Of a stretch of 64,000 nt of DNA, positions 42,267 to 50,929 are shown in pieces (positions within the stretch are counted from its first letter, which is position 1; the number at the start of each line of letters is the position of its first letter). Source of the stretch: JBOFOR01 sp051654865 (GTDB taxonomy: Bacteria; Bacillota; Clostridia; Peptostreptococcales; Peptostreptococcaceae). Under the pieces are notes generated by a model, which saw nothing but the letters and a program-made list of their open reading frames with translations, did not search any database and was not told where the DNA came from. The stretch lies in NCBI GenBank assembly GCA_051654865.1, contig JBOFYV010000068.1, positions 1-64,000 of the forward strand, in the 5' to 3' direction. The position numbers and the translations under genes are program-made.

Positions 42267-42965
42267 ATGAATAGAATAGGTATAATCGGTGCAATGGATG
42301 AAGAGGTAGATATATTAGTTGAGTTAATGGATATTAAGGAAAAGGTTGAAAAGGCTAGTTTAAAGTTTTATAAAGGTACTATTGAAGGTAAGGATGTTGT
42401 TTTAGTTAGATGTGGTATCGGTAAAGTTAATGCTGCTTTATGTACTCAGATTTTAATAAGTGAGTTTGAGGTTGATGCTGTGGTTAATACTGGTGTTGCT
42501 GGTGCATTACATTCTGATTTAGATGTGTATGATATTGTTATATCAACTGATGCGATTCAACATGATTTTGATACTACTGTGTTTGGTGATAAAAAAGGTA
42601 TGATTCCAAGAATGGATAATTCGATATTTGTGGCTAATGATAAACTAGTTGAGGCTGCTTATAAGTCTTCTGTTGAGGAAGTTAAAACTCATAAGGTATT
42701 AAAAGGAAGAGTTGTTTCTGGAGATATATTTATAAGCTCTAAAGATTTAAAAGATGAGTTAGTAAAAGAGTTTGATGCATACTGTGGAGAGATGGAAGGT
42801 GCGGCTATTGCTCACGTTTGTTCTTTAAATAAGACTCCGTTTGTAATAATAAGAGCTATGTCTGATAAGGCAGATGGTAGTGCTGATGTTACTTATGAGG
42901 AGTTTGTGAAGGATGCAGCTCACAATTCTAAGGATATAGTTTTAAATATGTTAAAATCATTATAG
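42267..42965 (+). CDS. mtnN: MtnN (Pfs), 5'-methylthioadenosine/S-adenosylhomocysteine nucleosidase
   Basis: MtnN cleaves adenine from MTA and SAH in the methionine salvage and methyl cycle. IGIIGAMDEEVDIL opens the protein (catalytic Glu in MDEE); GVAGALHSDLDVYDIVIST, EMEGAAIAHVC and RAMSDKADGSA carry the ribose/adenine-binding and catalytic (Asp in MSDKAD) residues. Length 232 aa is normal. It is 12 bp upstream of trpS under one Trp T-box, an unusual pairing. Its codons end in T far more than in neighbouring genes. Confidence 0.96.
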   Translation: MNRIGIIGAMDEEVDILVELMDIKEKVEKASLKFYKGTIEGKDVVLVRCGIGKVNAALCTQILISEFEVDAVVNTGVAGALHSDLDVYDIVISTDAIQHDFDTTVFGDKKGMIPRMDNSIFVANDKLVEAAYKSSVEEVKTHKVLKGRVVSGDIFISSKDLKDELVKEFDAYCGEMEGAAIAHVCSLNKTPFVIIRAMSDKADGSADVTYEEFVKDAAHNSKDIVLNMLKSL

Positions 42966-42977
42966 GGGTGAAAATAA

Positions 42978-43982
42978 ATGAGTGAAAAGAAAATCATATT
43001 CAGTGGTGCTCAACCATCTGGAAAAATGACGTTAGGAAATTATTTAGGGGCTATTCAAAACTGGACTAAGCTTCAAGATGAGTATGATTGTTTTTATAGT
43101 GTGGTAGATTTACATGCAATAACAGTTCCTCAAGAAGCAAAGGATTTAAGAGCTAATACTATGCAGTTACTTGCTCAGTATTTAGCTTGTGGATTAGATC
43201 CAGAGAAAAATACTATATTTATACAATCACATGTAAGTGCTCATACAGAGCTTATGTGGATATTAAATACAATGACTTATATGGGTGAGTTAAGTAGGAT
43301 GACTCAGTTTAAGGATAAGTCTCAAAAGAGTGAATCAAACTTAAATGCAGGATTATTTACTTATCCAGTGTTAATGGCTGCTGATATACTTTTATATCAA
43401 ACAGATTTAGTTCCGGTAGGAGAAGATCAAACTCAACATTTAGAGTTAGCTCGTGATTTAGCTAATAGATTTAACAATAGATACTCACCTACATTCAAAG
43501 TTCCAGAAGGATATATACCGAAGGAAGTTGGTAGAGTAATGAGTTTACAAGAACCTACTAAAAAGATGAGTAAGTCTGATGAAAATGAAAATGCATTTAT
43601 ATTATTAGCAGATGATGCTGATACAATAAGAAGAAAAGTAAAAAGAAGTGTAACTGATTCATTAGGTATTATAAGATATGATGATGAGCAGCCTGGTATA
43701 AAGAACTTATTAGAAATATACTCAAAGTTAGATAATAAGAGTATAGATGATTTAGTTGCTATGTACGAAGGTAAAGGTTATGGAGATTTTAAATCAGATG
43801 TAGCAGAAGTTATAGTGGAATCGTTAAGACCAATAAGAGAACAATACAATGATTTATTAAAGAACAAAGACTACTTAGAAAATGTATATGCAATGGGTGC
43901 TGATAAAGCTGAAAGACAAGCTAGAAAAACACTTAGAAAAGTATACAAAAAAGTTGGATTAATAGAGAGAAAATTTTTATAA
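42978..43982 (+). CDS. trpS: TrpS, tryptophanyl-tRNA synthetase
   Basis: Class I synthetase charging tRNA-Trp. The HIGH-equivalent is SGAQPSGKMTLGNYLGAI, and KMSKS appears as KKMSKSDEN. Length 334 aa is normal for the bacterial enzyme. AAGGATTTAAGAGC-like codons and the GVGEDQTQHLELARDLANRF segment (here VGEDQTQHLEL) confirm the family. It is second in the T-box operon and has a strong terminator. Confidence 0.97.
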   Translation: MSEKKIIFSGAQPSGKMTLGNYLGAIQNWTKLQDEYDCFYSVVDLHAITVPQEAKDLRANTMQLLAQYLACGLDPEKNTIFIQSHVSAHTELMWILNTMTYMGELSRMTQFKDKSQKSESNLNAGLFTYPVLMAADILLYQTDLVPVGEDQTQHLELARDLANRFNNRYSPTFKVPEGYIPKEVGRVMSLQEPTKKMSKSDENENAFILLADDADTIRRKVKRSVTDSLGIIRYDDEQPGIKNLLEIYSKLDNKSIDDLVAMYEGKGYGDFKSDVAEVIVESLRPIREQYNDLLKNKDYLENVYAMGADKAERQARKTLRKVYKKVGLIERKFL

Positions 43983-43997
43983 AAACTATTGAGATAT

Positions 43998-44032
43998 AAA
44001 AGAGTTAAGCGATTTTGCTTAACTCTTTTGTT
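43998..44032 (+). terminator. Terminator after trpS
   Basis: AAAAGAGTTAAGC and GCTTAACTCTTTT form a 13-bp perfect stem around GATTTT. Confidence 0.92.
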
Positions 44033-44113
44033 GTTTGTGCAGAATATTTTAAAGTACATACAATATATGATTTTTTCACATAATAACTTTGTACTAGCTA
44101 TTCACAAAAGGAA

Positions 44114-44503
44114 GTGAGTTCTATTAAACATACAGATGATAAAAGACTTGATGAACAAAATCCGATAAATATGGAAGATTTAGATAGGGCTATGAATGAA
44201 TTTGCATTGGATATAAATAGTGCAAAGGACCTTGGTTTAATCAAGAGATATTTAGAGAGACTTATGTTGATAATTGAACGAAGTAGGATTAGAGATTATA
44301 TGATGTTAACTGATAGTAAGCGTAGGCTATTTGTCATAAACTTTGTAGCTGGGCTTGGAAAAGGATTTGGTCAAGCTATAGGATTTACTGTTTTAGCAGG
44401 GCTTGTATTTTTTATATTAGCTAATTCAGTAGACCTTCCAATAATAGGAGAATACATAGCTCAATTGATTAATATTGTAGAGTCATATAGAAAGGGTAGA
44501 TAA
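44114..44503 (+). CDS. DUF5665-type membrane protein
   Basis: A ~129-aa protein of unknown function with a soluble N-terminal half and a C-terminal membrane helix (about residues 88-108, AIGFTVLAGLVFFILANSV); FVINFVAGLGKGFGQAIGFT is the DUF5665 hallmark. The start is uncertain: GTG at 44114 overlaps an excellent Shine-Dalgarno (AGGAAGTGA, 44109-44117), and the codon at ideal spacing from it is ATT at 44123. The stop is 2 bp before the next gene. Confidence 0.75.
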   Translation: MSSIKHTDDKRLDEQNPINMEDLDRAMNEFALDINSAKDLGLIKRYLERLMLIIERSRIRDYMMLTDSKRRLFVINFVAGLGKGFGQAIGFTVLAGLVFFILANSVDLPIIGEYIAQLINIVESYRKGR

Positions 44504-44505
44504 TT

Positions 44506-45003
44506 ATGAATACACAAAAATACAAACAACAATTACTAGAAGAAAGAAATAAAATAACGAACTTAATAACAGAAATGCAAGACAATACTGTTTTTGGAAA
44601 TACTACTAATCATACTGGAGAAAAGTATTCCTCTGGAGAATTATCAAGTTATGATAATCATTTAGCAGACATGGGTACAGAAGTATTTATGCAGGATATG
44701 CAAAATAGTTTAACTGCTCATGAAAAGGGAAAAATAAATGAAATAGATAATGCATTATATAAAATAGATAATGGAACATATGGAGTTTGTGATCAATGCA
44801 AAAGCCAAATAGATGAAGATAGGTTAGATATACTTCCAGAAACTTCACTTTGTTCAAATTGTGCAAATCATCAACCTGATATGCATTTAACAAGTAGAGA
44901 TAATCAAAATTTAATAAACAAAGGTGATAGTTTCTATGATGATGTAATCTTAGAGTTATATGAAATGAACAAAACACCTAATGATGAATCAGATTTAGAT
45001 TAA
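44506..45003 (+). CDS. TraR/DksA-type C4 zinc-finger protein (YteA-like)
   Basis: A 165-aa protein with an N-terminal helical region containing SSGELSSYDNHLADMGTEVF, then a C4 zinc finger (GVCDQCKSQIDEDRLDILPE with CSNC, four cysteines) of the DksA/TraR type. In Firmicutes such proteins (YteA, YocK) are sporulation- or stress-associated; whether this one binds RNA polymerase is unknown. It starts 2 bp after the DUF5665 gene and is likely co-transcribed with it. Confidence 0.85.
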   Translation: MNTQKYKQQLLEERNKITNLITEMQDNTVFGNTTNHTGEKYSSGELSSYDNHLADMGTEVFMQDMQNSLTAHEKGKINEIDNALYKIDNGTYGVCDQCKSQIDEDRLDILPETSLCSNCANHQPDMHLTSRDNQNLINKGDSFYDDVILELYEMNKTPNDESDLD

Positions 45004-45026
45004 ATCATAGAAATGGGGAATCTGTA

Positions 45027-45797
45027 ATGAAAAAAGTATTAAGTATAGTTTCTATAGCAATACTTTTATTTATAGGAATTTATGCTTATAATCAAAAACA
45101 AATAAATCAAAAAGAAGCTAGTAATTTTAATATGGATTCACTTAATGATTATGAAGATATAATTATAAAAAAAGGCAATGATGAAGACAAGCTAATAGCA
45201 TTAACATTTGACGATGGACCTGATGAAGATTATACACCTCAAATATTAGATGTACTAAAAAAATATAATGTAAAAGCAACTTTTTTTGTAGTAGGTCAAA
45301 AAGTAGGATGGCATCCTGAACTAGTTAAAAGGGAATTTGAAGAAGGACATGAAATAGGAAATCATACTTTTACACATATAAATGTATGTCATAGAGGGTA
45401 TTCAGATATTTTAACTGAGATCAATCAAACTCAAGAAGTCATAAAAAATGTAACAGGCGAAGAGCCTAAGATATTTAGACCACCATATAGAGCGATAAAT
45501 AAAGAAATGTGTAGTATTGTAAAAGATAAAGATATGAATGTTATTTTATGGTCTAATTTAGATCCAAGAGATTGGTCTAATCCGGGTGTTGGATATATTG
45601 CAAACACTATAATTACAAAGGTTACTAATGGTAATATAATACTACTTCATGACTATAATAATCAAAGAAGATCAACATCACAAACTATTCAAGCATTAGA
45701 TGTTTTTATACCTGCATTATTAGAAAAAGGGTATAAGTTTGTTACTGTTTCAGAATTAATTGATAATATGGATAAAAACTATCCAACTCAAAAATAA
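45027..45797 (+). CDS. Polysaccharide deacetylase (NodB-type), membrane-anchored
   Basis: Removes acetyl groups from N-acetylated sugars in peptidoglycan or other envelope glycans. An N-terminal signal-anchor (residues ~4-22) is followed by the NodB domain (about 55-245): catalytic LTFDDGPDEDYTPQ, metal-binding HTFTH, RPPYRAIN and the LLHDYN motif. All catalytic residues look present. Length 256 aa is typical of PdaA-like spore or cell-wall deacetylases; the precise substrate is not determinable. Confidence 0.92.
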   Translation: MKKVLSIVSIAILLFIGIYAYNQKQINQKEASNFNMDSLNDYEDIIIKKGNDEDKLIALTFDDGPDEDYTPQILDVLKKYNVKATFFVVGQKVGWHPELVKREFEEGHEIGNHTFTHINVCHRGYSDILTEINQTQEVIKNVTGEEPKIFRPPYRAINKEMCSIVKDKDMNVILWSNLDPRDWSNPGVGYIANTIITKVTNGNIILLHDYNNQRRSTSQTIQALDVFIPALLEKGYKFVTVSELIDNMDKNYPTQK

Positions 45798-45803
45798 TAA
45801 TAC

Positions 45804-45830
45804 AGGCTTCCAATTAGGGAGTCTTTTTTT
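45804..45830 (+). terminator. Terminator after the deacetylase gene
   Basis: GGCTTCC and GGGAGTC pair (two G-U) around AATTA and run into T residues. Confidence 0.8.
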
Positions 45831-45901
45831 GTATAATAGTATATAAATACTTAAGTAAATTATTTTTATTTAGTATTATAAAATGTTGGGAGGAAAAAAT
45901 A

Positions 45902-46357
45902 TTGTTATATGTATTAATAATAGCACTATTGATAGGGATTGATCAGCTATCTAAAGTATGGGCATTGAATTCTTTAAAAGAAATAGGTAGTATACCTGTA
46001 ATTGAAAATATATTTCATCTTACATATGTAGAAAATAGAGGAGCAGCATTTGGAATGCTAGAAAATAATCAAATTATTTTCATAATTGTTGCAGCTGTGG
46101 CTTCTGTGTATGGTCTATATTATTTAATGACAAATAAAGTTAATTTAGTTGGAAAAAGTGGAATATTACTTATTATTGCGGGGGCAATAGGAAATGCTAT
46201 AGATAGGGTTAGACTAGGGTTTGTTGTAGATTATTTTGATTTTAGAGTAATATGGGAATATGTATTCAACATAGCGGATGTTTTTGTTGTAGTAGGAACT
46301 ATATTATTATGTATTTACATAATATTTTATGAAGAAAAAAAGGACGAGAAAAAGTAG
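45902..46357 (+). CDS. lspA: LspA, lipoprotein signal peptidase II
   Basis: LspA cleaves the signal peptide of prolipoproteins at the lipobox Cys, such as the BMP lipoprotein encoded downstream. Four membrane helices and the catalytic Asp pair in GNAIDRVRLGFVVDYFDF and FNIADVFVVVG are present, as is VENRGAAFGML. Length 151 aa is normal. The start is TTG after SD GGGAGG. rluD follows by 8 bp, a standard pair. Confidence 0.96.
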   Translation: MLYVLIIALLIGIDQLSKVWALNSLKEIGSIPVIENIFHLTYVENRGAAFGMLENNQIIFIIVAAVASVYGLYYLMTNKVNLVGKSGILLIIAGAIGNAIDRVRLGFVVDYFDFRVIWEYVFNIADVFVVVGTILLCIYIIFYEEKKDEKK

Positions 46358-46365
46358 GTGCAAAA

Positions 46366-47277
46366 GTGGAAGAAATAAAAGAATTTTTAGTGTTAGAAGA
46401 CGAAGAAGGAGATAGATTAGATGTATATCTTTCTTCTCAATTAGGAGATATGTCTAGAAGTTACATACAAAAAATAATAAAAGAGAAAAAAGTAAAAGTT
46501 AATGGAAAAGAAGAAAAAGCAAAGTATCTAGTAAAAGAAGAAGATAAAGTTGTAATTGAGATACCTGCTCCTAAACTTTTAGAAGTTGTGCCTCAAGATA
46601 TACCTATAGATATAGTGTATGAAGATAATGATGTTTTAATAGTTAATAAAGCTCAAGATATGGTAGTTCATCCAGCTCCAGGGAATTATGAAGGAACGTT
46701 GGTTAATGCTATAATATATCATTGTAAAGACAATTTATCATCTATAAATGGTGTGATAAGACCTGGGATAGTACATAGAATAGATAAGGATACTTCAGGA
46801 CTATTAATGATAGCCAAAAATAATAATGCTCACAATTCTTTAGCAGACCAATTAAAGGACCACTCAATTACGAGAGAGTATGAGTTTATATGCCATGGTG
46901 TAGTTAAAGAAGATAAAATAACTGTAAATAAACCAATAGGAAGAAATCCTAAGGATAGACTTAAGATGGCTGTTGTTAATGATGGTAAACATGCAATTAC
47001 TCATTTTGAAGTAGTTGAAAGGTTTGAAAACTTTACACATATGAGGGCTAGATTAGAAACAGGTAGAACTCATCAAATAAGGGTTCATGCATTATCTATA
47101 AATCATCCTTTATTAGGAGATCCAGTATACGGTCCTAAAAGTACGAAGTTTAATTTGAAAGGTCAAACATTACATGCTAAAAAAATAGGATTTATACATC
47201 CTACTACTAAAAAATATGTAGAATTTAATTCAAATTTACCGAAATACTTTGAGGATATAATTTCTAAAATTAAATAA
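46366..47277 (+). CDS. RluD/RluA-family 23S rRNA pseudouridine synthase
   Basis: Converts specific uridines of 23S rRNA to pseudouridine. N-terminal S4 domain (about 15-75) and RluA catalytic domain with HRIDKDTSGLLMIAKN (catalytic Asp) and ETGRTHQIRVHALSINHPLLGDPVYG. Length 303 aa matches the YlyB/RluD type found after lspA in Firmicutes. The start is GTG after SD AGGTG. It precedes the pyr leader and pyrR, the same order as in Bacillus (lspA-ylyB-pyrR-pyrP). Confidence 0.94.
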   Translation: MEEIKEFLVLEDEEGDRLDVYLSSQLGDMSRSYIQKIIKEKKVKVNGKEEKAKYLVKEEDKVVIEIPAPKLLEVVPQDIPIDIVYEDNDVLIVNKAQDMVVHPAPGNYEGTLVNAIIYHCKDNLSSINGVIRPGIVHRIDKDTSGLLMIAKNNNAHNSLADQLKDHSITREYEFICHGVVKEDKITVNKPIGRNPKDRLKMAVVNDGKHAITHFEVVERFENFTHMRARLETGRTHQIRVHALSINHPLLGDPVYGPKSTKFNLKGQTLHAKKIGFIHPTTKKYVEFNSNLPKYFEDIISKIK

Positions 47278-47319
47278 AGCTTGAAAAAATATTATATAAA
47301 ATATATACTATATATAATA

Positions 47320-47455
47320 AAAAAATACCTTTAAAATGATACAGAGAGATCATAAGGCGAGTTTGAATAAGCTATAAAATCGATAAGTTTAAATCGATAT
47401 ATTTGTAGAACACAAAAGCTTCTTGTCTTAGGATAAGGAGTTTATTATTTTTTAC
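47320..47455 (+). promoter_or_regulatory. PyrR-binding attenuator upstream of pyrR
   Basis: A hairpin TGAT-ACAGAGAG-ATCA near 47337-47352, inside a CCTT/AAGG lower stem, has the CAGAGAG loop typical of PyrR-binding RNA. Further on, AAGCTTCTTGTC (47416-47427) and GATAAGGAGTTT (47432-47443) form a 12-bp terminator stem with compensating G-U pairs, then ATTATTTTTT. PyrR-UMP binding would favour termination. Confidence 0.8.
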
Positions 47456-47551
47456 AATGTGTAAAGTCATATAAATCATATATGACTACATAATGAATTA
47501 TCTATAAAACAATAAAATTAATTTTATAAAATAAAAATAGGAGGTCAGATA

Positions 47552-48085
47552 ATGATAGAAAAGGCCCAATTAATGGACGAAAAAGCAATAGCAAGAGCTA
47601 TAACTAGAGTAAGTCACGAAATAATAGAAAAAAATAAAGGTATCGAGGATGTAGTATTAGTAGGAATAAAGACTAGAGGAGTTCCAATTGCTAGTAGAAT
47701 TTGTAAAAAGATAGAGCAAATAGAAGGCGCTACAATAAAAACTGGAGAGTTAGATATAACTTTATATAGAGATGACTTAAAAAAGGTAGATGTGGATCCA
47801 GTACTTAATGGTTCTAATATAGAATTTAATATTGATGATAAAATAGTTATATTAGTAGATGATGTTTTATATACTGGTAGAACGGTTAGATCAGCATTAG
47901 ATGCAGTTATGGATATAGGTAGACCAAAAGCTATACAACTTGCAGTTTTAGTAGATAGAGGTCATAGAGAACTTCCAGTAAGAGCTGATTACGTTGGTAA
48001 AAATGTACCTACATCAAGACATGAGATAATATCAGTTAAGCTTAATGAAACTGATGAAGAAGATTCGGTAACAATTAAAGGATAG
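47552..48085 (+). CDS. pyrR: PyrR, pyrimidine operon attenuation regulator / uracil phosphoribosyltransferase
   Basis: PyrR binds UMP/UTP and leader RNA to stop transcription of pyr genes. The PRPP-binding loop VILVDDVLYTGRTVRSALDA (near residue 105) and QLAVLVDRGHRELPVRADYVGKNVPTS are diagnostic; the N-terminal ARAITRVSHEIIEKNKG is typical. Length 177 aa is normal. It is preceded by its own attenuator and followed by uraA with a second PyrR-type leader, so it autoregulates and controls uracil uptake. Confidence 0.97.
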   Translation: MIEKAQLMDEKAIARAITRVSHEIIEKNKGIEDVVLVGIKTRGVPIASRICKKIEQIEGATIKTGELDITLYRDDLKKVDVDPVLNGSNIEFNIDDKIVILVDDVLYTGRTVRSALDAVMDIGRPKAIQLAVLVDRGHRELPVRADYVGKNVPTSRHEIISVKLNETDEEDSVTIKG

Positions 48086-48142
48086 TTAACATAAGTTAGA
48101 AATAATTAAAATAAACTATAAAAACACTATAATTAAATAGTG

Positions 48143-48216
48143 CCTTTTAAATCAGTACAGAGATACTGAAAAAGGGAGATTGAGTTCTCCCCAGAAAAAT
48201 TATGGGAGGTTTTTTT
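48143..48216 (+). promoter_or_regulatory. PyrR-type leader of uraA merging terminator and ribosome binding site
   Basis: CCTTTT (48143) pairs with AAAAGG enclosing CAGTA-CAGAGA-TACTG, a PyrR-like loop. GGGAGA (48174-48179) can pair with TCTCCC (48186-48191); alternatively TCTCCC pairs with GGGAGG (48204-48209), which is the SD and is followed by seven T residues and the ATG. The second pairing would both terminate and hide the SD. Confidence 0.7.
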
Positions 48217-49461
48217 ATGAAAAAAACAGTATTATCATTACAACATTTATTAGCAATGTTTGGAGCTACAGTATTAGTTCCGATATTAACAGGATTTAAT
48301 CCTTCAGTAGCAATATTTTGTGCAGGTATAGGGACTTTAATATTCCACTTCTGTACAGAAGGAAAAGTACCGGTATTTTTAGGATCAAGTTTTGCATTTA
48401 TACCAGTAATATTAGCAGCAAAAGATGCTTTTAATGGAGACTTGGCATATGCTCAAGGTGGTATAGTCGTAGCAGGGATTATATATGTAATTATGTCGTT
48501 TGTAGTAAAGTTAGTCGGTGTAGAAAAAATAAGAAAGTATTTCCCGGCGCAAGTAACAGGAGCAATGATAGCAGTAATAGGATTAAACTTATTACCAACA
48601 GCATTTGATATGGCTTCTAACAATATGTTAATAGGACTTATAACTTTAGGAATAGCATTATGTATAAATAGATTCGCAACAGGATTTATAAAACAATTAG
48701 GAATACTAATAGCAGTAATAGTAGGATATGTAATATGTTTAGTATCTGGATTAGTAGATACTACGACTATAACAGAAGCTAGTTTATTTGCACTACCACA
48801 GTTCACACTGCCTAAATTTAGCTTAGAAGCAGTAGTAATAGTAGCACCTGTAGTGTTAGCAGTATTTATGGAGCATGTAGGTGATATGACTACTAATGGA
48901 GCTGTTGTAGGTAAAAACTTTTTACAAAATCCAGGACTTAATAAAACATTATTAGGTGATGGATTAGCAACAATAGTAGCAGGGTTCTTAGGAGGACCGG
49001 CGAATACGACTTATGGAGAAAATACAGCGGTACTTGCAATAACTAAAAATTATGATCCAGCATTACTTAGACGTACGGCAGTATTTGCAATAGCATTAGC
49101 TTGTGTAGGTAAGTTTGGAGGATTCTTACAAAGTATACCAACAGCTGTTATGGGTGGTATAAGTTTACTACTATTCTCAATGATAACTCTTGTAGGATGT
49201 AAAACAGTTAAAGATAGCAATTGTGTTGAAAATAAAAATAACATAATAGTAATAGCTACGATAATGATAGTAGGGTTAGGAACTACTTATTTAAGCAATA
49301 AAGGTATTGTAATAGGTATACCTGTAACTCAAACTGTAACAATAACAGGTTTAAGTTTAGCTGCGATAATAGGAATTATATTAAATAGAGTATTAAACAG
49401 TAAAGATTTTAAAAAGCAAGAGACAGAGGAAGTTACAATACCTCAAACAATAATAGGATAA
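48217..49461 (+). CDS. uraA: UraA, uracil:proton symporter (NCS2 family)
   Basis: Imports uracil. The 414-aa protein (from this start) has about 14 helices; LSLQHLLAMFGATVLVP at the start and VVVAPVVLAVFMEHVGDMTTNGAVVGK, GDGLATIVAGFLGGPANTTYGENTA (family motif) in the middle are diagnostic of the UraA/PyrP type. ATG at 48217 is preferred (SD GGGAGG, 7-T spacer); an ATG at 48202 precedes the SD. Context: pyrR just upstream and a PyrR-like leader. Confidence 0.96.
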   Translation: MKKTVLSLQHLLAMFGATVLVPILTGFNPSVAIFCAGIGTLIFHFCTEGKVPVFLGSSFAFIPVILAAKDAFNGDLAYAQGGIVVAGIIYVIMSFVVKLVGVEKIRKYFPAQVTGAMIAVIGLNLLPTAFDMASNNMLIGLITLGIALCINRFATGFIKQLGILIAVIVGYVICLVSGLVDTTTITEASLFALPQFTLPKFSLEAVVIVAPVVLAVFMEHVGDMTTNGAVVGKNFLQNPGLNKTLLGDGLATIVAGFLGGPANTTYGENTAVLAITKNYDPALLRRTAVFAIALACVGKFGGFLQSIPTAVMGGISLLLFSMITLVGCKTVKDSNCVENKNNIIVIATIMIVGLGTTYLSNKGIVIGIPVTQTVTITGLSLAAIIGIILNRVLNSKDFKKQETEEVTIPQTIIG

Positions 49462-49471
49462 ACATAACGAA

Positions 49472-49520
49472 AAAATACCTTGATGTTAATTAAAATAGAT
49501 TAGCATCAAGGTATTTTGTT
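49472..49520 (+). terminator. Terminator after uraA
   Basis: AATACCTTGATGTTAAT and ATTAGCATCAAGGTATT form a ~17-bp stem with one G-U pair, followed by TTGTTTTT. Confidence 0.9.
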
Positions 49521-49676
49521 TTTGCGAATAATTCTTTAATGCTAGGGAAAAAATTAATATAATAGATAAAAAAGTGGACAGAAAAGGAAAAAAGTTGTAA
49601 AATAAAATTCTGTCTACGAACAAAACATATAAAAAATGAATTAAAGTTCATTTTAAAACATCATAGGAGGACGGTT

Positions 49677-50708
49677 ATGAAGTTTAAAAAACTAATAGCA
49701 TTATCGGCGTCAGTTGTAATGTCTGTATCATTAATGACTGGATGTACGTCAAAGGGAAAAACTGAGGGAGAAGGAAGTAAAAGTGATCTTTCAGTAGGTA
49801 TTGTTTTAGGTGAAGGTAGTATAAATGACCAAAGCTTTAATCAATCTACTTGGGAAGGATTACAAAAAGCTAAGAAAGATTTTGGAATAAATGTTAAGTA
49901 CCTTGAATCTCAGCAAGAATCAGAGTACATACAAAATATAGAAACATTAGTAGATGAAGACACTGATTTAATAATAGGTGTTGGATATCAACTAAAGGAT
50001 GCAATACAAAAATCAGCAGAGAATTATCCAGAAATAAACTTTGCAATACTAGATGAAACATATGAAAATGTACCAGAAAATGTAATTCCTGTAGTGTTTA
50101 ATGAACAAGAAGCTGCATACCTAACAGGAATTATAGCAGCAAAGATGACTAAAACTAATAATGTAGGATTTATAGGTGGACTTCCAGCTCCAGGAGTTGT
50201 TAAGTATCAATATGGATATAAATATGGAGTTGAAACGACTAATAAGGATGTAAAAGTACTTGAACAATATGCAAATACATTTACAGACCAAGCAAAAGGA
50301 AAGGCTATAGCTAAGCAAATGTACGCATCAAATGTTGATGTAATATTATCCGCAGCAGGAGACAGTGGAACAGGTGCTATAGAAGCAGCTAAAGAAAATA
50401 ATAAATATGCAATAGGTGCAGATAGAGATCAAAGTGATCTAGCACCAGATAATGTAATAACATCTGCGCTAAAAAAATTAAATGTAGCATCATATGATTT
50501 AGCTAAGATGTTAGTTGAAGGCAACTTCAAAGGTGGATCTGAAAAAGTATATGGATTAAAAGAAGGTGCGGTAGGTATATCTGAAAATACTAATAAACTT
50601 GTACCTCAAGATATAATAGACTATGTGAATGAGCAAGCAAAAAAAGTAGAGAATGGAGAAATAAAAGTTCCTAAAAACGAAGAAGAATATAAATCAATGA
50701 TGAAATAA
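49677..50708 (+). CDS. BMP-family (Med/BmpA/TmpC) substrate-binding lipoprotein
   Basis: Periplasmic-binding-protein fold lipoprotein; relatives bind nucleosides or riboflavin for ABC importers. The N-terminal signal peptide ends in the lipobox LMTGC (Cys23). The BMP fold has GIVLGEGSINDQSFNQSTWEG, IGVGYQLKDAIQKSA, VFNEQEAAYLTGIIAAKMT, FIGGLPAPGVVKYQYGYKYG and SAAGDSGTGAIEAAKE. Length 343 aa is normal. No ABC transporter genes are adjacent; position after pyrR-uraA hints at nucleoside uptake. Confidence 0.92.
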   Translation: MKFKKLIALSASVVMSVSLMTGCTSKGKTEGEGSKSDLSVGIVLGEGSINDQSFNQSTWEGLQKAKKDFGINVKYLESQQESEYIQNIETLVDEDTDLIIGVGYQLKDAIQKSAENYPEINFAILDETYENVPENVIPVVFNEQEAAYLTGIIAAKMTKTNNVGFIGGLPAPGVVKYQYGYKYGVETTNKDVKVLEQYANTFTDQAKGKAIAKQMYASNVDVILSAAGDSGTGAIEAAKENNKYAIGADRDQSDLAPDNVITSALKKLNVASYDLAKMLVEGNFKGGSEKVYGLKEGAVGISENTNKLVPQDIIDYVNEQAKKVENGEIKVPKNEEEYKSMMK

Positions 50709-50710
50709 TA

Positions 50711-50754
50711 AAAAGTATGAAGAACTGTATAAAACAGCTCTTCATACTTTTTTT
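50711..50754 (+). terminator. Terminator after the BMP lipoprotein gene
   Basis: AAAAGTATGAAGA and TCTTCATACTTTT pair, with an inner CTGT/ACAG-type extension, then T residues. Confidence 0.92.
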
Positions 50755-50929
50755 ATGTATAAGAACGTTATATAAAATTTAAAACTTTGAACAGATAACT
50801 AGAATTTATTTTACCAAAGTATGCAAAAGTATGATAAAATAATATCGGCAGTTTACGACGGGATTATTCAGATACAAACAAAATAGCACAGAGAATGACA
50901 TCTATGTGTGGGGGAGGGGAACTGTAGAT

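Noticed and set aside
44042..44064. Sigma-E-like elements GAATATT and CATACAAT upstream of the DUF5665 gene
   Set aside because: Both elements match the consensus well, but they are separated by only 8 bp, too short for a sigma-E promoter (about 12-14 bp).
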